NCBI RefSeq assembly: GCF_027474405.1
Contig: NZ_CP114871.1
Location: 434,001-498,000 of the forward strand
Source: Caulobacter sp. NIBR2454
GTDB lineage: Bacteria > Pseudomonadota > Alphaproteobacteria > Caulobacterales > Caulobacteraceae
Length of the DNA: 64,000 nucleotides
Direction of reading: 5' to 3'
This document shows positions 43,752-56,369 of the stretch, in pieces. How positions within the stretch are numbered: the stretch's first letter is position 1; each line of letters starts with the position of its first letter. The notes under the pieces were generated by a model. The model was not told the origin of the DNA, did not search any database, and worked only from the letters and a program-made list of their open reading frames with translations. The translations under genes and the position numbers were made by a program.

Positions 43752-45821
43752 CTAGTCGGCCTTGTTGGGCGCGGTCTGGGCCGAGACGCTGGTCAGGGGC
43801 GCGCCCTTGCCCCGCGCCGAGGCGACCAGGCCCTGGCAGTCGGCGTCCTTCTCCAGCCCCGGATCGACGAAGGGCAGCAGGACGGCCAGGGGCGTCAGCA
43901 GGGCGCCGAGCGCGGCGGCGACCCCGCCCTGGGCCACGGCCGAACCCGCGTCGACCCCGACCTTGGGCTGCATCAGCGGGCCCTCGACCGTGATCGGCAG
44001 GAACAGGCGGACCAGGCGCGGCTTCTTGGAATCGCCCTCGATGCGGAAGGCCATGCGCTCGGTCTCCAGGTCGACGGTGCCCGTGCCCTTGGCCAGGACC
44101 ACGCCGGTGTCGAAGACGATGGTGTTGGCGCGCAGGACGCCGTCGACGACCTTGAAGTCGGCCACGGCGCAGCGGACGTCAGTCTCCTTGTTGCTCTTGG
44201 CCAGAAGCAGCAGCAGGCCCTTGCTTGCGTTGACCCCCAGCAATTCGGCGAAGGCCTGGCGGATCTTGCCGCGCGGCACGACCATGGTCACCGAGCCGTT
44301 GGCGCTGCTGGCGGCGCGGTGGACCGAGTTGCCATAGCCGGTCAGCTTGGCGCGGGCGGCCATGGCGCCTTCGATGGCGGGCACGCCGTCGGTCTTGATG
44401 GGGATGAAGTCCTGCAAGGCGGCGTTGGTCAGGCGCACGTCGGCGTCGGTGCGGGGCGTCTTGCCGGTGGCGTCCAGCTTGATCTGGCTGGTCAGACGGC
44501 CACGCGCGAAATCGAAGGACAGCGGGTCCATGACCAGCACCCCGTCATTCAGGTTCAGGTCCAGCGACACCCGGCGCAGCGGCAGGTTGGGGGCGTTCAC
44601 CGCCAGGGCGCGGTAGCGGACCTTGGCGTCCATGGCCCGGATGCGCTCCACCTGAAGGGTGGAGTCGGGCAGCAGGCGTTGCTGGGCCCGCAGCTGGCCG
44701 GCGATCTGCTTTTGGCCGTCCGAAGCGGTCTCGCCGCCGCCAGTAGCCGGTGTACCGCCCAGTAGACTCCCCAAGTCATCGAAATCGAGTCGGCGCGAGC
44801 GCAGGTCGGCGGTGAGCAGGGGGCGCTCCCGGCCGGTCTCGACCGACAGCTTGCCGCCGATGTCGCTGTCGCCGATGCGGCCCTTGAGGTTTCCAACGTC
44901 GTACAGCGACCCCTTGCGCTCCAGGCGGCCGGAGACGCGATAGGGCGGGGTGTTCGGCAGGGCCAGGCCCGTCAGGTAATAGAGATTGTTCAGGTCCTGG
45001 CCGGCGAGAGTCAGGTCCGCGCCGAAGCGGCCCAGGTCGAAAGGCTTGTTGATCGCGCCCTTGGCCAGCACCAGGGTCGTGCCCGCCCGCACCTCGGCGT
45101 CGAAGGGATAGGGCCGGTTCGGCGACACGTTCAGCAGCGGCCCGCCGGTGATGCGGGCCAGGAACGGCGCGCGGTTCAGCTCGCCCTTGCCCTCGAGCAG
45201 GAACCTTCCGCGCTCGGAGCCGATGGCGCGCTCGTTCGAGCTGACCATGCCCCGGAAACTCAGACCCTTCTGCGCATCGTCGTAGCGCAATTCCCCGTCA
45301 TCAATGATGAAATGCTGGATCGCGGGCAATTTGAGCGGCTTGTCGCGCTTCTTGTTGGGGTCGCCGAAGGTCCAGTTGGCGCGGCCGGACGCTTCGCGCA
45401 GCAGGATCACATCCGGCTTCTCGATGGCGAGCAGTGGAAGGACGATGTCGCCCTTGAACAGCGGCAGCAGCTTCACCTGAACCGCGATGCGATCGACCTT
45501 CGCCATATGTCCTTGAGGCGCCCATTTGGGCTGTCCGACGCGCAGGCCCTCGATGCTGGCGCGGGGGGTCAGGGACCAGGGGTGAACCCGAAGGTTCCCC
45601 TCGATCTTCACCTCACGTTGAAGCTGGGCCGAGGCGAACTTCGACACCGGTCCCCGCAACCAGTTCCAGTCGAAGATGAACAGGAAGAAGATCAACGCCG
45701 CCAACAGCGCCAGGGCCCCGCCGACGCCCCAGCGCGCTGTCGTTGATAGCCCGCTCAACGGGGCGAGCGCCCACCGGCTGCGGCGGGCATGCGGCGTCGG
45801 CTGTTCAGGGGTCTTATCCAA
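43752..45821 (-). CDS. AsmA-family envelope protein
   Basis: A protein of 689 residues. One N-terminal membrane helix (about 33-54, GGALALLAALIFFLFIFDWNW) anchors a long periplasmic part. The AsmA start (LQREVKIEGNLRVHPWSLTPRASIEGLRVGQP) and C-terminal AsmA_2-type region (VKYAVADFKV-like GVLRANTIVFDTGVVLAKGTGTVDLETERMAF) are clear. Members bridge the inner and outer membranes and affect lipid transport or outer-membrane assembly. It is monocistronic and divergent from modA. Confidence 0.85.
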   Translation of the reverse strand: MDKTPEQPTPHARRSRWALAPLSGLSTTARWGVGGALALLAALIFFLFIFDWNWLRGPVSKFASAQLQREVKIEGNLRVHPWSLTPRASIEGLRVGQPKWAPQGHMAKVDRIAVQVKLLPLFKGDIVLPLLAIEKPDVILLREASGRANWTFGDPNKKRDKPLKLPAIQHFIIDDGELRYDDAQKGLSFRGMVSSNERAIGSERGRFLLEGKGELNRAPFLARITGGPLLNVSPNRPYPFDAEVRAGTTLVLAKGAINKPFDLGRFGADLTLAGQDLNNLYYLTGLALPNTPPYRVSGRLERKGSLYDVGNLKGRIGDSDIGGKLSVETGRERPLLTADLRSRRLDFDDLGSLLGGTPATGGGETASDGQKQIAGQLRAQQRLLPDSTLQVERIRAMDAKVRYRALAVNAPNLPLRRVSLDLNLNDGVLVMDPLSFDFARGRLTSQIKLDATGKTPRTDADVRLTNAALQDFIPIKTDGVPAIEGAMAARAKLTGYGNSVHRAASSANGSVTMVVPRGKIRQAFAELLGVNASKGLLLLLAKSNKETDVRCAVADFKVVDGVLRANTIVFDTGVVLAKGTGTVDLETERMAFRIEGDSKKPRLVRLFLPITVEGPLMQPKVGVDAGSAVAQGGVAAALGALLTPLAVLLPFVDPGLEKDADCQGLVASARGKGAPLTSVSAQTAPNKAD

Positions 45822-45954
45822 GGCTGCGCTCCGGTCGTTCCGTCAAGAACGCGCGGAATGCGCAGAAGTGTTCCCGCCAAGCTTCAGTTTACAGACTGCG
45901 CGACGGCGGCGCGTCGCATCGGCTATTAGATCTGGCCGCCTCGGAACCCTCACC

Positions 45955-46713
45955 ATGCCTATGCGCCTGCATCTCGTTCTGGCTCTCGCCCTCGCCATGC
46001 TCGCTGGTCCGGCGCTCGCCGCCGAGCCCCTGAGGGTGTTCGCCGCCGCCTCGCTGCGGGAGTCGCTCACGGCGGCGGGCGCCGCCTACACAAGACAGAC
46101 CGGCACGCCAGTAACATTCAGCTTCGCCGGCTCGAACGCCATTGCGCGCCAGATCGAGCAGGGCGCGCCGGCGGATGTCGTCGTCACGGCGGACGCCGAA
46201 TGGATGGACTGGATGGCGGAGCGCAAGCTGGTGGCCGCGGCCTCCCGCAAAACGTTGGCGGGCAATACGCTGGTGCTGATCGCGCCAGCCGGCTCCAATA
46301 CGAAGCTGGTGGCCCGCAGGGGCTTTCCTCTTGCAGCCGCTTTGGGCTCCGGCCGCCTCGCACTAGCCGACCCCACCGTACCCGCCGGCCGCTACGGCCG
46401 CGCCGCCCTGACGTCGCTCGGCGTGTGGGGCGGCGTTGCGGCCAAGACCGCGCCGGCGGCTGATGTGCGCGCGGCGCTGGCCTATGTGGCGCGTGGCGAG
46501 GCGCCTCTCGGGATCGTCTACGCGACCGACGCCAAGGCCGAGCCGAAGGTGCGGGTGGTGTCGGTCTTGCCCGCTTCCAGTCACCCGAAGATCATCTATC
46601 CGGCCGCTCTGGTGAGTGGGTCCAGGAACCCGCAGGCCGGCGCATTTCTACGTTTCCTGCAAGGGCCGCAGGCCAAGGCGATCTTCCGTGACGCCGGGTT
46701 CAATCCGCTCTAG
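45955..46713 (+). CDS. modA: Molybdate ABC transporter substrate-binding protein, ModA-like
   Basis: A protein of 252 residues from the ATG at 45955, with a signal peptide ending PALAAEP. ModA features are VFAAASLRESLTAAGAAY, FSFAGSNAIARQIEQGAPADVVVTAD, LADPTVPAGRYGRAAL and the C-terminal QAGAFLRFLQGPQAKAIFRDAGF. It binds molybdate or a similar oxyanion in the periplasm. No modB or modC is adjacent; a HAD phosphatase follows 36 bases downstream. A distant transporter or a different oxyanion role is possible. Confidence 0.85.
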   Translation: MPMRLHLVLALALAMLAGPALAAEPLRVFAAASLRESLTAAGAAYTRQTGTPVTFSFAGSNAIARQIEQGAPADVVVTADAEWMDWMAERKLVAAASRKTLAGNTLVLIAPAGSNTKLVARRGFPLAAALGSGRLALADPTVPAGRYGRAALTSLGVWGGVAAKTAPAADVRAALAYVARGEAPLGIVYATDAKAEPKVRVVSVLPASSHPKIIYPAALVSGSRNPQAGAFLRFLQGPQAKAIFRDAGFNPL

Positions 46714-46749
46714 CGTCCGCCGAAATCAAAAACGACGAAGGGCGAACGT

Positions 46750-47400
46750 ATGACGGTGAAGGCTGTGATCTTCGATTTCGGCGGAGTGATCACTTCGTCG
46801 CCCTTCGAGGCCTTCACACGCTACGAGGCGGAACGGGGCCTTCCCGATGGCCTGCTGCGACGGGTCAACGCCACCAATCCGGATTCCAACGCCTGGGCCC
46901 TGTTCGAGCGCAACGAGATCGATGCGTCGGCCTTCGACGTCCGGTTCCTCGAAGAATCGACGGCCCTGGGCCATCCCGTGCGCGGGAGTGAGGTTCTGCC
47001 CCTGCTGTCCGGCGACATCCGCCTGGGAATGGTCGCGGCGCTGAAAGCCTGCAAGGCGGCATTCAAAGTCGGCTGCATCACCAACAATGTCATCACCGGC
47101 CATGGCGCGGGCATGTCGGGCACGAGCGAGAAGGCGGCTGCGGTCGCCGGGATCATGGAGCTGTTCGACGCGGTGATCGAAAGCTCCAAGGTCGGGCTGC
47201 GCAAGCCCGACCCCCGGATTTATGAGATGATGTGCGAACTGCTTTCGGTAGACCCGGCGTCCTGCGTGTATCTCGACGACCTCGGGATCAACTGCAAGCC
47301 GGCGGCGATGCTGGGCATGACGGCCATCAAGGTGACGAGCGAGGCCCAGGCCCTGGCTGATTTGTCGGCAGCCACGGGCCTGAACTTCAAGGGAAACTGA
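46750..47400 (+). CDS. HAD-superfamily hydrolase (epoxide-hydrolase N-domain-like phosphatase)
   Basis: A protein of 216 residues. Motif I is [10 protein letters not shown] with nucleophile Asp9, motif II is ITNN, motif III is the Lys of [15 protein letters not shown], and motif IV is [12 protein letters not shown]. The KPDPRIYE and LDDxGxNxxPA pattern matches the HAD 1A3 group that includes the N-terminal phosphatase of soluble epoxide hydrolases. The second motif-I Asp is replaced by Gly, which occurs in this group. It overlaps no gene, and the next start follows by one base. Substrate unknown. Confidence 0.85.
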   Translation: MTVKAVIFDFGGVITSSPFEAFTRYEAERGLPDGLLRRVNATNPDSNAWALFERNEIDASAFDVRFLEESTALGHPVRGSEVLPLLSGDIRLGMVAALKACKAAFKVGCITNNVITGHGAGMSGTSEKAAAVAGIMELFDAVIESSKVGLRKPDPRIYEMMCELLSVDPASCVYLDDLGINCKPAAMLGMTAIKVTSEAQALADLSAATGLNFKGN

Positions 47401-47401
47401 A

Positions 47402-47686
47402 ATGACCACGCGCATTGGGGCCAACGCCGCCCTTGCTCAACTGCAAGGCCACGGGTGGACTGCATCGGAGCATCGCGACGCCATCGCCAAGACCTTCACT
47501 TTCAACGATTTTGGCCAAGCGTTCGGCTTCATGGCCCGTATCGCGATCGCGGCGGAGAAGCTGGATCATCACCCGGAATGGTTCAATGTCTACAACCGGG
47601 TCGAGGTGATCCTGACGACCCACGACGTCGATGGCGTCAGCGAACGGGATGTCACCCTTGCAAAGATCATGGACGCCGCGGTCTAG
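47402..47686 (+). CDS. phhB: Pterin-4a-carbinolamine dehydratase
   Basis: A protein of 94 residues, the usual length for this family. The active-site region [33 protein letters not shown] contains the HHPEW signature with its catalytic His pair. The enzyme dehydrates 4a-hydroxytetrahydropterin after aromatic amino-acid hydroxylation and can be a moonlighting dimerisation factor. It is one base after the HAD gene. No phenylalanine hydroxylase lies in the window. Confidence 0.92.
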   Translation: MTTRIGANAALAQLQGHGWTASEHRDAIAKTFTFNDFGQAFGFMARIAIAAEKLDHHPEWFNVYNRVEVILTTHDVDGVSERDVTLAKIMDAAV

Positions 47687-47725
47687 CTCATTCAAACTGA
47701 TGTTTGAAATTAGGGAGTGAGGCAA

Positions 47726-48511
47726 ATGACCCAGAAAACGGGGCGCGTCGCCGGCAAGAAGGCGTTTATCACCGGTGCGGCTCAGGGCCTGGGGGCCGCC
47801 GCCGCCCGCCGGTTGGCGGAGGAAGGCGCGAAGGTTTCGCTCGCCGACATTAATCTGGCGGGCGCGCAGGGCGTCGCCGACGAGATCAACGCCGCTCACG
47901 GCGCCGGCACGGCTTTCGCCTTCAAGCTGGATGTCACCCAGGAAGACCAATGGATCTACGCCCTTGAGGAAGCCGACGCGGCCATGGGCGGCATCTCGGT
48001 CCTGGTGAACAACGCCGGAGTCAGCCGTGACCGCAATATCGAGGAACTGTCCTTCGACACCTGGAAACAGGTGATGGCGATCAATGTGGATTCGGTGTTC
48101 CTGGGCGCCAAGCACGCCCTGAAGTACATGCGCCAGAACCAGCCCGGCTCGATCGTGAACCTGTCCTCGATCGCCGGCCTGATCGCCAACCACAATGGCC
48201 CGTCCTACAACGCCTCCAAGGCGGCGGTCTGGCTGCTGAGCAAGAACATCGCCCTGCACTGCGCCAAGCAGAAGCTCGACATCCGGTCCAACTCGATCCA
48301 CCCGACCTTCATCGACACCCCGATCCTCGACAACATCCGCCAGATGATCGGCAAGGAGGAGGCGGAGTCCAAGCTGGCGCGGCAGATCCCGCTGGGCCGC
48401 ATCGGCGAGCCGAACGACATCGCCAACGCCGTGCTTTACCTTGCGTCAGACGAAAGCCGGTTCATGACTGGGGCGGAGCTCAAGCTGGATGGCGGTATCT
48501 CCGCCATGTGA
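47726..48511 (+). CDS. Short-chain dehydrogenase/reductase
   Basis: A protein of 261 residues from the ATG at 47726, with AGGGAGTGAGG upstream. SDR motifs are TGAAQGLG (residues 17-24), DVTQED, NNAG, catalytic Ser in VNLSSIAG, and YNASK. The C-terminal DGGISAM closes the fold. A Gln/Asp pattern after beta-2 (LADINLAG) suggests NAD(H) preference. It is last in a run of three small genes (HAD, PCD, SDR). Substrate unknown; the IHPTFIDTPIL segment resembles hydroxysteroid or 3-oxoacyl-type enzymes. Confidence 0.85.
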   Translation: MTQKTGRVAGKKAFITGAAQGLGAAAARRLAEEGAKVSLADINLAGAQGVADEINAAHGAGTAFAFKLDVTQEDQWIYALEEADAAMGGISVLVNNAGVSRDRNIEELSFDTWKQVMAINVDSVFLGAKHALKYMRQNQPGSIVNLSSIAGLIANHNGPSYNASKAAVWLLSKNIALHCAKQKLDIRSNSIHPTFIDTPILDNIRQMIGKEEAESKLARQIPLGRIGEPNDIANAVLYLASDESRFMTGAELKLDGGISAM

Positions 48512-48515
48512 GCGG

Positions 48516-48926
48516 CTATTGGAGGATCACGCCGCCCAGCATCACCTGGGCGCCACGACCGCCAAGCACGGTGTCCGTCGCCTTTTGCAGTTGCGCGGCG
48601 ATCCGATCGACATTGGGCGGTCGCCCCGCGTCCGTGCCGCCGGCGTAACGAGCCAGAACCTCGGTGTAGGCGGCGCGAAGCCGGGGAATTGACAGCTGAG
48701 CCTTCTGCCGCAGCGGCTCTGCTGGGATGTTGAGGTCCGCCTCGATCGTCATCACCGCCCAGCGGCCGGTGGGCCGGCGTACGCTGATGGAAATGGGGTC
48801 CACGTCCACGATCGGACCTGAGGATTCCTCGCCCTTCTTCTCCTTGCCAGCGGCGCCGGCCGCCAGGGCCGGGTTGGGCGCGGCCAGGCAAAAGGCGATC
48901 AGTAAAAGGGTGGAGAGAAGGCGCAT
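48516..48926 (-). CDS. Exported hypothetical protein, FliL-like architecture
   Basis: A protein of 136 residues with a signal peptide (MRLLSTLLLIAFCLAAPNPALA). The mature part opens with a charged linker (GKEKKGEESSG) and continues with IVDVDPISISVRRPTGRWAVMTIEADLNIP and a long amphipathic C-terminus. The strand-helix order is loosely like FliL-type proteins, but I see no decisive motif. It converges on the SDR gene with 4 bases between stops. Confidence 0.55.
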   Translation of the reverse strand: MRLLSTLLLIAFCLAAPNPALAAGAAGKEKKGEESSGPIVDVDPISISVRRPTGRWAVMTIEADLNIPAEPLRQKAQLSIPRLRAAYTEVLARYAGGTDAGRPPNVDRIAAQLQKATDTVLGGRGAQVMLGGVILQ

Positions 48927-48954
48927 GGGTTCACCCTAACCCCCCGCAGGTTGA

Positions 48955-51238
<2,284 letters not shown>

Positions 51239-51242
<4 letters not shown>

Positions 51243-52948
51243 GCCGCCTTCTGGGTGCTTTCGACGAAGCTACGCACCAGGGCCAGCACCTGTGGCGACT
51301 TGGCCAGGGCCTCACGCGACTCCGGCATGCGGACGAGCTTCAGAGCCTCGGCCCTCGCCTTGTCGGCGGCGGGGCCGATGGGGCCGGTTTCGCCCGTGGC
51401 GAGTCGGATCAGCACGCTCAGCTTGAAGGTCAGGGGCGATGGGGCGCGGAGCAGCGTGTTGATCACCCGCGTCTCGCTCTCGATCCGCGCGCCTAGCTGG
51501 CCGAAATGGTCCTGGATCGGCTTGTAGTCTTCGGGAACCAGACCCGAGCGGGACACAAGACGCTGCAGGGTGGCGAGCGCCGCCAGCTTGGCGGCCGCCG
51601 CGTCTGGGCCCTGCTGAATCTCGCGTTCGAAGCGCAGGCCGGTGGCGTTGGCCAGCAGCCAGCGCGAGGCCGCCCGCTTATTGGCGCCGCCGGTGACGTT
51701 CTCGGTCAGCTTGACCAGCACCTCGATCTCCTCGCGGGCGGAGCGGTCACGGCCGAGCAGGCTGGTGACGAACTCGCCGGTGAGCAGCATCTTGGAACGC
51801 TCGGTGAAGGCGTTGTGGATGTCCTCGTGTTCGAGGATGCGGCCGGCCGCGGCGGTCAGGGCCATGGCGAGAGCGCGCAGATACTCGATTTCGGCTTCCG
51901 CATCGCCAGGCTTTAGGCGCTTGGGACTGGTCAGCTCCTTGAGCACGCGCTGTGAGATGGCCTTGCGGACCTGTTCGAAGTGCTTGCTGCCCAGCCAGTT
52001 GGCCAGCCGGGCGGCGGGGCCTTCCAGCGCGGGCATCACCGCGGCCACGCGCGGTTCGATGCCGATCAGCATCTCGACCTGTTCGGAACCGGCCAGGCGG
52101 GTCATAGCCGCCAGGGACGAGCCCAGGTCCATGTCCGAGCCCAGCAGGTCGTTGAGGCCGGCGGCGGAATTCAGGATTTCACAGATCGGCTGCTCGATGA
52201 CCGCCAGGGCCATGGCGCGGGCCTTGGGCTCCTGCGGGGCGGCGTCGGCCAGGTCAAGGAGACGGGTGATCTTGTCGGCCCAGCCGTGGGCGGGCGCGAT
52301 GGAGGCGGCCACGCCGGCGCCCAGCAGGTAGGCGCGGTCGGGATCGGCCACCAGCCGCTCGGCGGCCGCGGCGAAGCCCTCGCGGTCCACGTCGGGCAGT
52401 TTGCCCTTCTTGAAGTCCTTCAGCAGGCGCTCGATGGCCCGCTGGGCCAGGCCCTGGAAGGTCTTCATAACATCGTGGACCTTCAGCCCGCGGGCTTCCG
52501 CCTCGGGAATGGAGATCTTCTGGATGGCGTGCTGCAGCTCGACCGAGGCTTCGAGGTTCTCGACAAGGTCGGGGCGGTGCAGGAGTTCGAACGGGGTCGC
52601 CTTGTGGCGCGCGAGATAGCCATCCAGCAGGCGACCGATGCGTTCCCGAGCGTGGGCGCTGTAGAGATCGGCGGGGCTGACGCACAGCGGCGCGCGGTCC
52701 TCATCGACCTTTTTCTTCTTGTCGGGACCCATGACGGCTCCCTTGCTCATGATGGTGACGGTCTGAAACTCGCGAGTTTCCTCGTCGAGGGTCTCCTTGG
52801 TGACGCGAACAGCGGCGGCGCGCCCCTCGGCCAGGCAATCCTCAGCGGATTGAAGCGCGCGCGCGCGATCCTCGGACGCCAGGTCCAGGACCCAAGGCGC
52901 GCCCGGCTTGCGCCGCACGTATAGCTCGTAATGGACTTGCCGGCTCAT
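51239..52948 (-). CDS. Conserved alphaproteobacterial protein of unknown function, helix-rich
   Basis: A protein of 569 residues, with no signal peptide or membrane helix. The first 90 residues (VHYELYVRRKPGAPWVLDLASEDRARALQSAEDCLAEG) resemble a small alpha/beta module, followed by KKKKVDEDRAPLCVSPADLYS. The rest is mostly helical with many Ala, Leu and Arg residues and no enzymatic motif I can name. It converges with pseC and stands alone. Confidence 0.65.
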
Positions 52949-53135
52949 CTTGAAGGAACATTGGCGCGCCAGACCTTAAGACGCGGTTGAGATGCGCCAC
53001 ATTGCCGTCATGCTGCCGGGGCAAAAAGCTTCACCTTTCAGGAAGCCTTGAGCCGAGCCATGCGTTGTAGAGGCTCAAGCTGGGCGGTAGATTTCGGCGA
53101 CTTGCCCCCGCCATAGTTCGGAGACCCCTTCCCCG

Positions 53136-53849
53136 ATGGCCGACATCACCCTCGTGGATGACGACGAAAACATCGTCACCTCCGTATCCCTGGCGCTCGA
53201 AAGCCATGGCCATACGGTCAAGGCGTACTATGACGGCGCATCTGGCTTGGCCGCTCTGGAGAGCGACCCGCCGGATTTGGCGATCCTGGACGTGAAGATG
53301 CCCCGGATGGATGGCATGGAGGTTCTGCGCCGCCTGCGTCAGACATCCGATCTGCCGGTGATCATCCTTACGTCGAAGGATGAGGAGATCGACGAGATCC
53401 TCGGCTTCAACCTCGGCGCCGACGACTACATGCATAAGCCGTTCAGCCAGCGCCTGCTGCTGGAGCGGGTGAAGGCGGTGCTGCGCCGCGCGCGCGCCGA
53501 TGAGGACGACGCCCAATCCGCCGCGGCGGCCGCGGAAAGCGCCGCCAAGGCGATCAAGCGCGGTCGTCTGACCCTGGATTCGGCCCGTCACGACTGTCTC
53601 TGGGACGGCAAGCCGGTTCGCCTGACCGTGACCGAGTTCCTGCTGCTGCAGTCGCTGGCCCAGCGGCCGGGCTTCGTGAAGAGCCGCGACAACCTGATGG
53701 ACGCGGCCTATGACGATCAGGTCTATGTCGACGATCGAACCATCGACAGCCACATAAAGCGCATGCGCAAGAAGTTCCGTCAGGTCGACCGCGAGTTCGA
53801 CGCCATCGAAACCCTTTATGGCGTCGGCTACCGATACCGCGAATCCTGA
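53136..53849 (+). CDS. chvI: Response regulator ChvI (OmpR/PhoB family)
   Basis: A protein of 237 residues. The receiver has DDD at 8-10, phospho-acceptor Asp52 (LAILDVKMP), the Thr in IILTSKD, and Lys101 (MHKPF). The C-terminal winged helix includes [30 protein letters not shown] and [15 protein letters not shown] plus [14 protein letters not shown]. In alphaproteobacteria ChvI with ChvG controls envelope stress, acid and symbiosis or virulence genes. It is the first gene of the conserved cluster chvI-chvG-hprK-EIIA-HPr. Confidence 0.93.
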   Translation: MADITLVDDDENIVTSVSLALESHGHTVKAYYDGASGLAALESDPPDLAILDVKMPRMDGMEVLRRLRQTSDLPVIILTSKDEEIDEILGFNLGADDYMHKPFSQRLLLERVKAVLRRARADEDDAQSAAAAAESAAKAIKRGRLTLDSARHDCLWDGKPVRLTVTEFLLLQSLAQRPGFVKSRDNLMDAAYDDQVYVDDRTIDSHIKRMRKKFRQVDREFDAIETLYGVGYRYRES

Positions 53850-55461
53850 GGAGACGCGCCGTCCCCGGCGCGCCATGCCCTTCAGCGTGCGGTCTAGCAG
53901 CCGCCGCTGGTTCGCGGGATCGCGCCTTGGCCGGGTCATCCTTGCGCTTAACCTGCTTGGCTTGGCTATCATCATCGGCGGCGCGCTGGTGCTCAATGAA
54001 TTGCGACGGGGTCTGATCGAAGCCCGCATCGATAGCCTGACGACCCAGGGGCAGTTCATCGCCAAGATTCTGGATCAGACCGCCACGGTGGGCGATCCGG
54101 AGCCCGCCTTGCAGGCCGCCGAGGCTAGCGCCTTCCTCCAGCTGCTGTTCATTCCCACCAATCAGCGGGCGCGCCTGTTCGACTCCCAGGGCCGGATTCT
54201 GGCCGACTCCTACGTGGTCGCCGATCGGGTGGAGTGGAAGCTGCTGCCGCCGGCGCGTCGGCCGGACCAGGGCGGATTGTCGTTCACCCGTCAGGACGCC
54301 GACGCCCGGCCGCAGACGGTCGAGAAGGCTCGCACCGCCCTGGCAGACGAAGTCGCCCGCGCCATGCGCGGCGAACAGCAGGCCGGTGTCCGCCTGGCCG
54401 AGAACGGCCAGCGCGTGGTGTCCGTCTCCATCCCCGTGCAGCACGTACGCGCGGTGCTCGGCGTTCTGACCCTCGAGGCCGGCGACGTGGACGAGATCAT
54501 CGCCGCCGAGCGGAAGGCCCTGATCCCCTTCATCCTGGTCGCCATCGGCGTGACCCTGGGGTCGTCTCTGTTGCTGCACCTGTTGGTGGTGGTCCCCGTG
54601 CTGCGCCTGGCGAGGGCGGCGGACCGGGTGCGCCTGTTCGGGGTGAAGGGCATCGTGCTTCCCGATCTGGCTAAACGTAACGACGAAGTCGGCGACTTGA
54701 CCCGATCTCTGGAGGACATGACCGAGGCCCTGTCCGAGCGGATGGACGCCATCGAGCGGTTCGCAGCCGATGTCGCCCACGAGATCAAGAATCCACTCAC
54801 CTCCATCCGCTCGGCGGTGGAGACGCTGGATATCGTCACCGATGAAAAGGCCCGCGAGCGCCTGTTGGCTATCCTCAAGCAGGACAGCGGCCGTCTGGAT
54901 CGCCTGGTCACAGACATCTCCAACGCCTCGCGCCTGGACGCCGAGCTGGCGCGGGAGCCTCTGGCCACGGTCGATCTCACCCGTCTGCTCGCCGAGGTGG
55001 CGAGTCTCTATGGCGCGCGGGAGCGCGCTGGCGCCGCGCCCGACAGCGTCCATGTGACCTTTGTTGAGGCCGCCTTCCCAGACCCCATCCGCGTCCAGGG
55101 CCGGGAAATCCCGCTAGGGCAGGTGTTTCGAAATCTCGTCGACAACGCCCGGTCCTTCAGCCCAGCCGGCGGCGAGGTGCGCATCAGCGTAACCCGCGGT
55201 CCTAAGGGCAAGGTGGTGGCCGCCGTCGAGGATGACGGCCCAGGCATTCCACCCGAAAATCTGGAGACGGTTTTCGAGCGCTTCTATACTTCGCGCCCCA
55301 AGGGCAGCGCGTTTGGCGGCAATTCGGGCCTGGGCCTGTCCATCGCCCGCCAGATCATCGAGGCGCACGATGGCGAGATTCACGCCGAGAACCGCATGGA
55401 CGAGACCGGAAAGATCCTCGGCGCGCGCTTTTCGGTGACACTCAAGGAAGTCCGGACGTGA
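53818..55461 (+). CDS. chvG: Sensor histidine kinase ChvG
   Basis: A protein of 547 residues from the ATG at 53818, which overlaps chvI by 32 bases; an ATG at 53875 ([12 protein letters not shown]) is a realistic alternative. Two membrane helices ([20 protein letters not shown] and [22 protein letters not shown]) bracket a periplasmic domain of about 200 residues. HAMP, then HisKA ([21 protein letters not shown]) and ATPase motifs ([34 protein letters not shown]) follow. It phosphorylates ChvI in response to envelope conditions. It overlaps hprK by four bases. Confidence 0.92.
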   Translation: MASATDTANPEETRRPRRAMPFSVRSSSRRWFAGSRLGRVILALNLLGLAIIIGGALVLNELRRGLIEARIDSLTTQGQFIAKILDQTATVGDPEPALQAAEASAFLQLLFIPTNQRARLFDSQGRILADSYVVADRVEWKLLPPARRPDQGGLSFTRQDADARPQTVEKARTALADEVARAMRGEQQAGVRLAENGQRVVSVSIPVQHVRAVLGVLTLEAGDVDEIIAAERKALIPFILVAIGVTLGSSLLLHLLVVVPVLRLARAADRVRLFGVKGIVLPDLAKRNDEVGDLTRSLEDMTEALSERMDAIERFAADVAHEIKNPLTSIRSAVETLDIVTDEKARERLLAILKQDSGRLDRLVTDISNASRLDAELAREPLATVDLTRLLAEVASLYGARERAGAAPDSVHVTFVEAAFPDPIRVQGREIPLGQVFRNLVDNARSFSPAGGEVRISVTRGPKGKVVAAVEDDGPGIPPENLETVFERFYTSRPKGSAFGGNSGLGLSIARQIIEAHDGEIHAENRMDETGKILGARFSVTLKEVRT

Positions 55462-55895
55462 TCCTGCACGCCGGCTTGATCGCCGCGCGGCTCAGCGGCG
55501 GCTGGCGAGGCGCGCTGATCATGGGAGAGTCGGGCTCGGGCAAAAGCGATCTGGCTCTTCGCGCCATGGAACACGGCTTTCGGCTGGTGGCTGATGACCG
55601 GGTGCTGGCCTGGACCTCCGAGGGCCGCTTGTTCGGGCGTGCGCCCGACCCCTTGGCCGGGCTGATGGAATCTCGGGGCTTGGGCGTGCTTTCGGAGCCG
55701 CACCTCGCGTTCTGCGAAATATCGCTTGTGGTGCGGTGCTCGGACGCGCCCGAGGGGGTCGAACGCCTTCCGGACCCTACGTCAACTTCGATCCTGGACG
55801 TCGCTTCGCCCTCTCTGGAGCTTTGGCCTTGCGACGTCGCCGCGCCGTTAAAGTTGCTTCGGGCGATGCAGCATCTTGGAGCCGGGCTCCGATGA
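55458..55895 (+). CDS. hprK: HPr kinase/phosphorylase, short alphaproteobacterial form
   Basis: A protein of 145 residues with a GTG start overlapping the chvG stop. Walker A is GESGSGKSD (residues 23-31), and LVADDRVLAWT and the ESRGLGVL segment are HprK landmarks. It lacks the N-terminal domain of Gram-positive HprK, as in other alphaproteobacteria. It phosphorylates Ser47 of HPr, linking the nitrogen-type PTS to ChvGI. Length is typical for this short form. Confidence 0.9.
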   Translation: MILHAGLIAARLSGGWRGALIMGESGSGKSDLALRAMEHGFRLVADDRVLAWTSEGRLFGRAPDPLAGLMESRGLGVLSEPHLAFCEISLVVRCSDAPEGVERLPDPTSTSILDVASPSLELWPCDVAAPLKLLRAMQHLGAGLR

Positions 55896-55964
55896 GCGTA
55901 TCAAGCGCCCTTCGGGCGGCTCTCGGGCCGCGAACGGGCAGGGGATCCCGTTGAGAGATCACAA

Positions 55965-56369
55965 ATGATCGGCCTCGTGATTGTTACGCACGGGCGTCTG
56001 GCGGAGGAGTTCGTCTTCGCCATGGAACACGTGGTCGGCCCGCAAACAGCGGTCAAGGCCATCTGTATCGGACCGGAAGACGACATGGAGCGTCGCCGGA
56101 CCGATATCCTGAAGGCATGCGCCGAGGTCGACACCGGCCGCGGGGTGATCCTGCTGACCGACATGTTCGGCGGCACGCCCTCCAACCTGGCCATCTCGGT
56201 GATGGAGCAGACGCGCGCCGAGGTCATCGCCGGCCTCAACCTGCCCATGCTGATCAAGCTGGCCAGCGTACGGAACCGCGACAGCCTGGAAGCCTGCGTC
56301 GCCCACGCCCAGGAGGCGGGACGCAAATACATCTCCGTGGCGTCCTACGTGCTTGCGGGCGACAAGTGA
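55965..56369 (+). CDS. PTS EIIA component, mannose/sorbose type
   Basis: A protein of 134 residues. IVTHGRLAEEFVFAME carries phospho-acceptor His9, and ILLTDMFGGTPSNLAI is the EIIA(Man) signature. No EIIB or EIIC is present, so it is a regulatory and not a transport component, as usual in the alphaproteobacterial PTS. The stop overlaps the HPr start by four bases (GTGA). Confidence 0.93.
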   Translation: MIGLVIVTHGRLAEEFVFAMEHVVGPQTAVKAICIGPEDDMERRRTDILKACAEVDTGRGVILLTDMFGGTPSNLAISVMEQTRAEVIAGLNLPMLIKLASVRNRDSLEACVAHAQEAGRKYISVASYVLAGDK

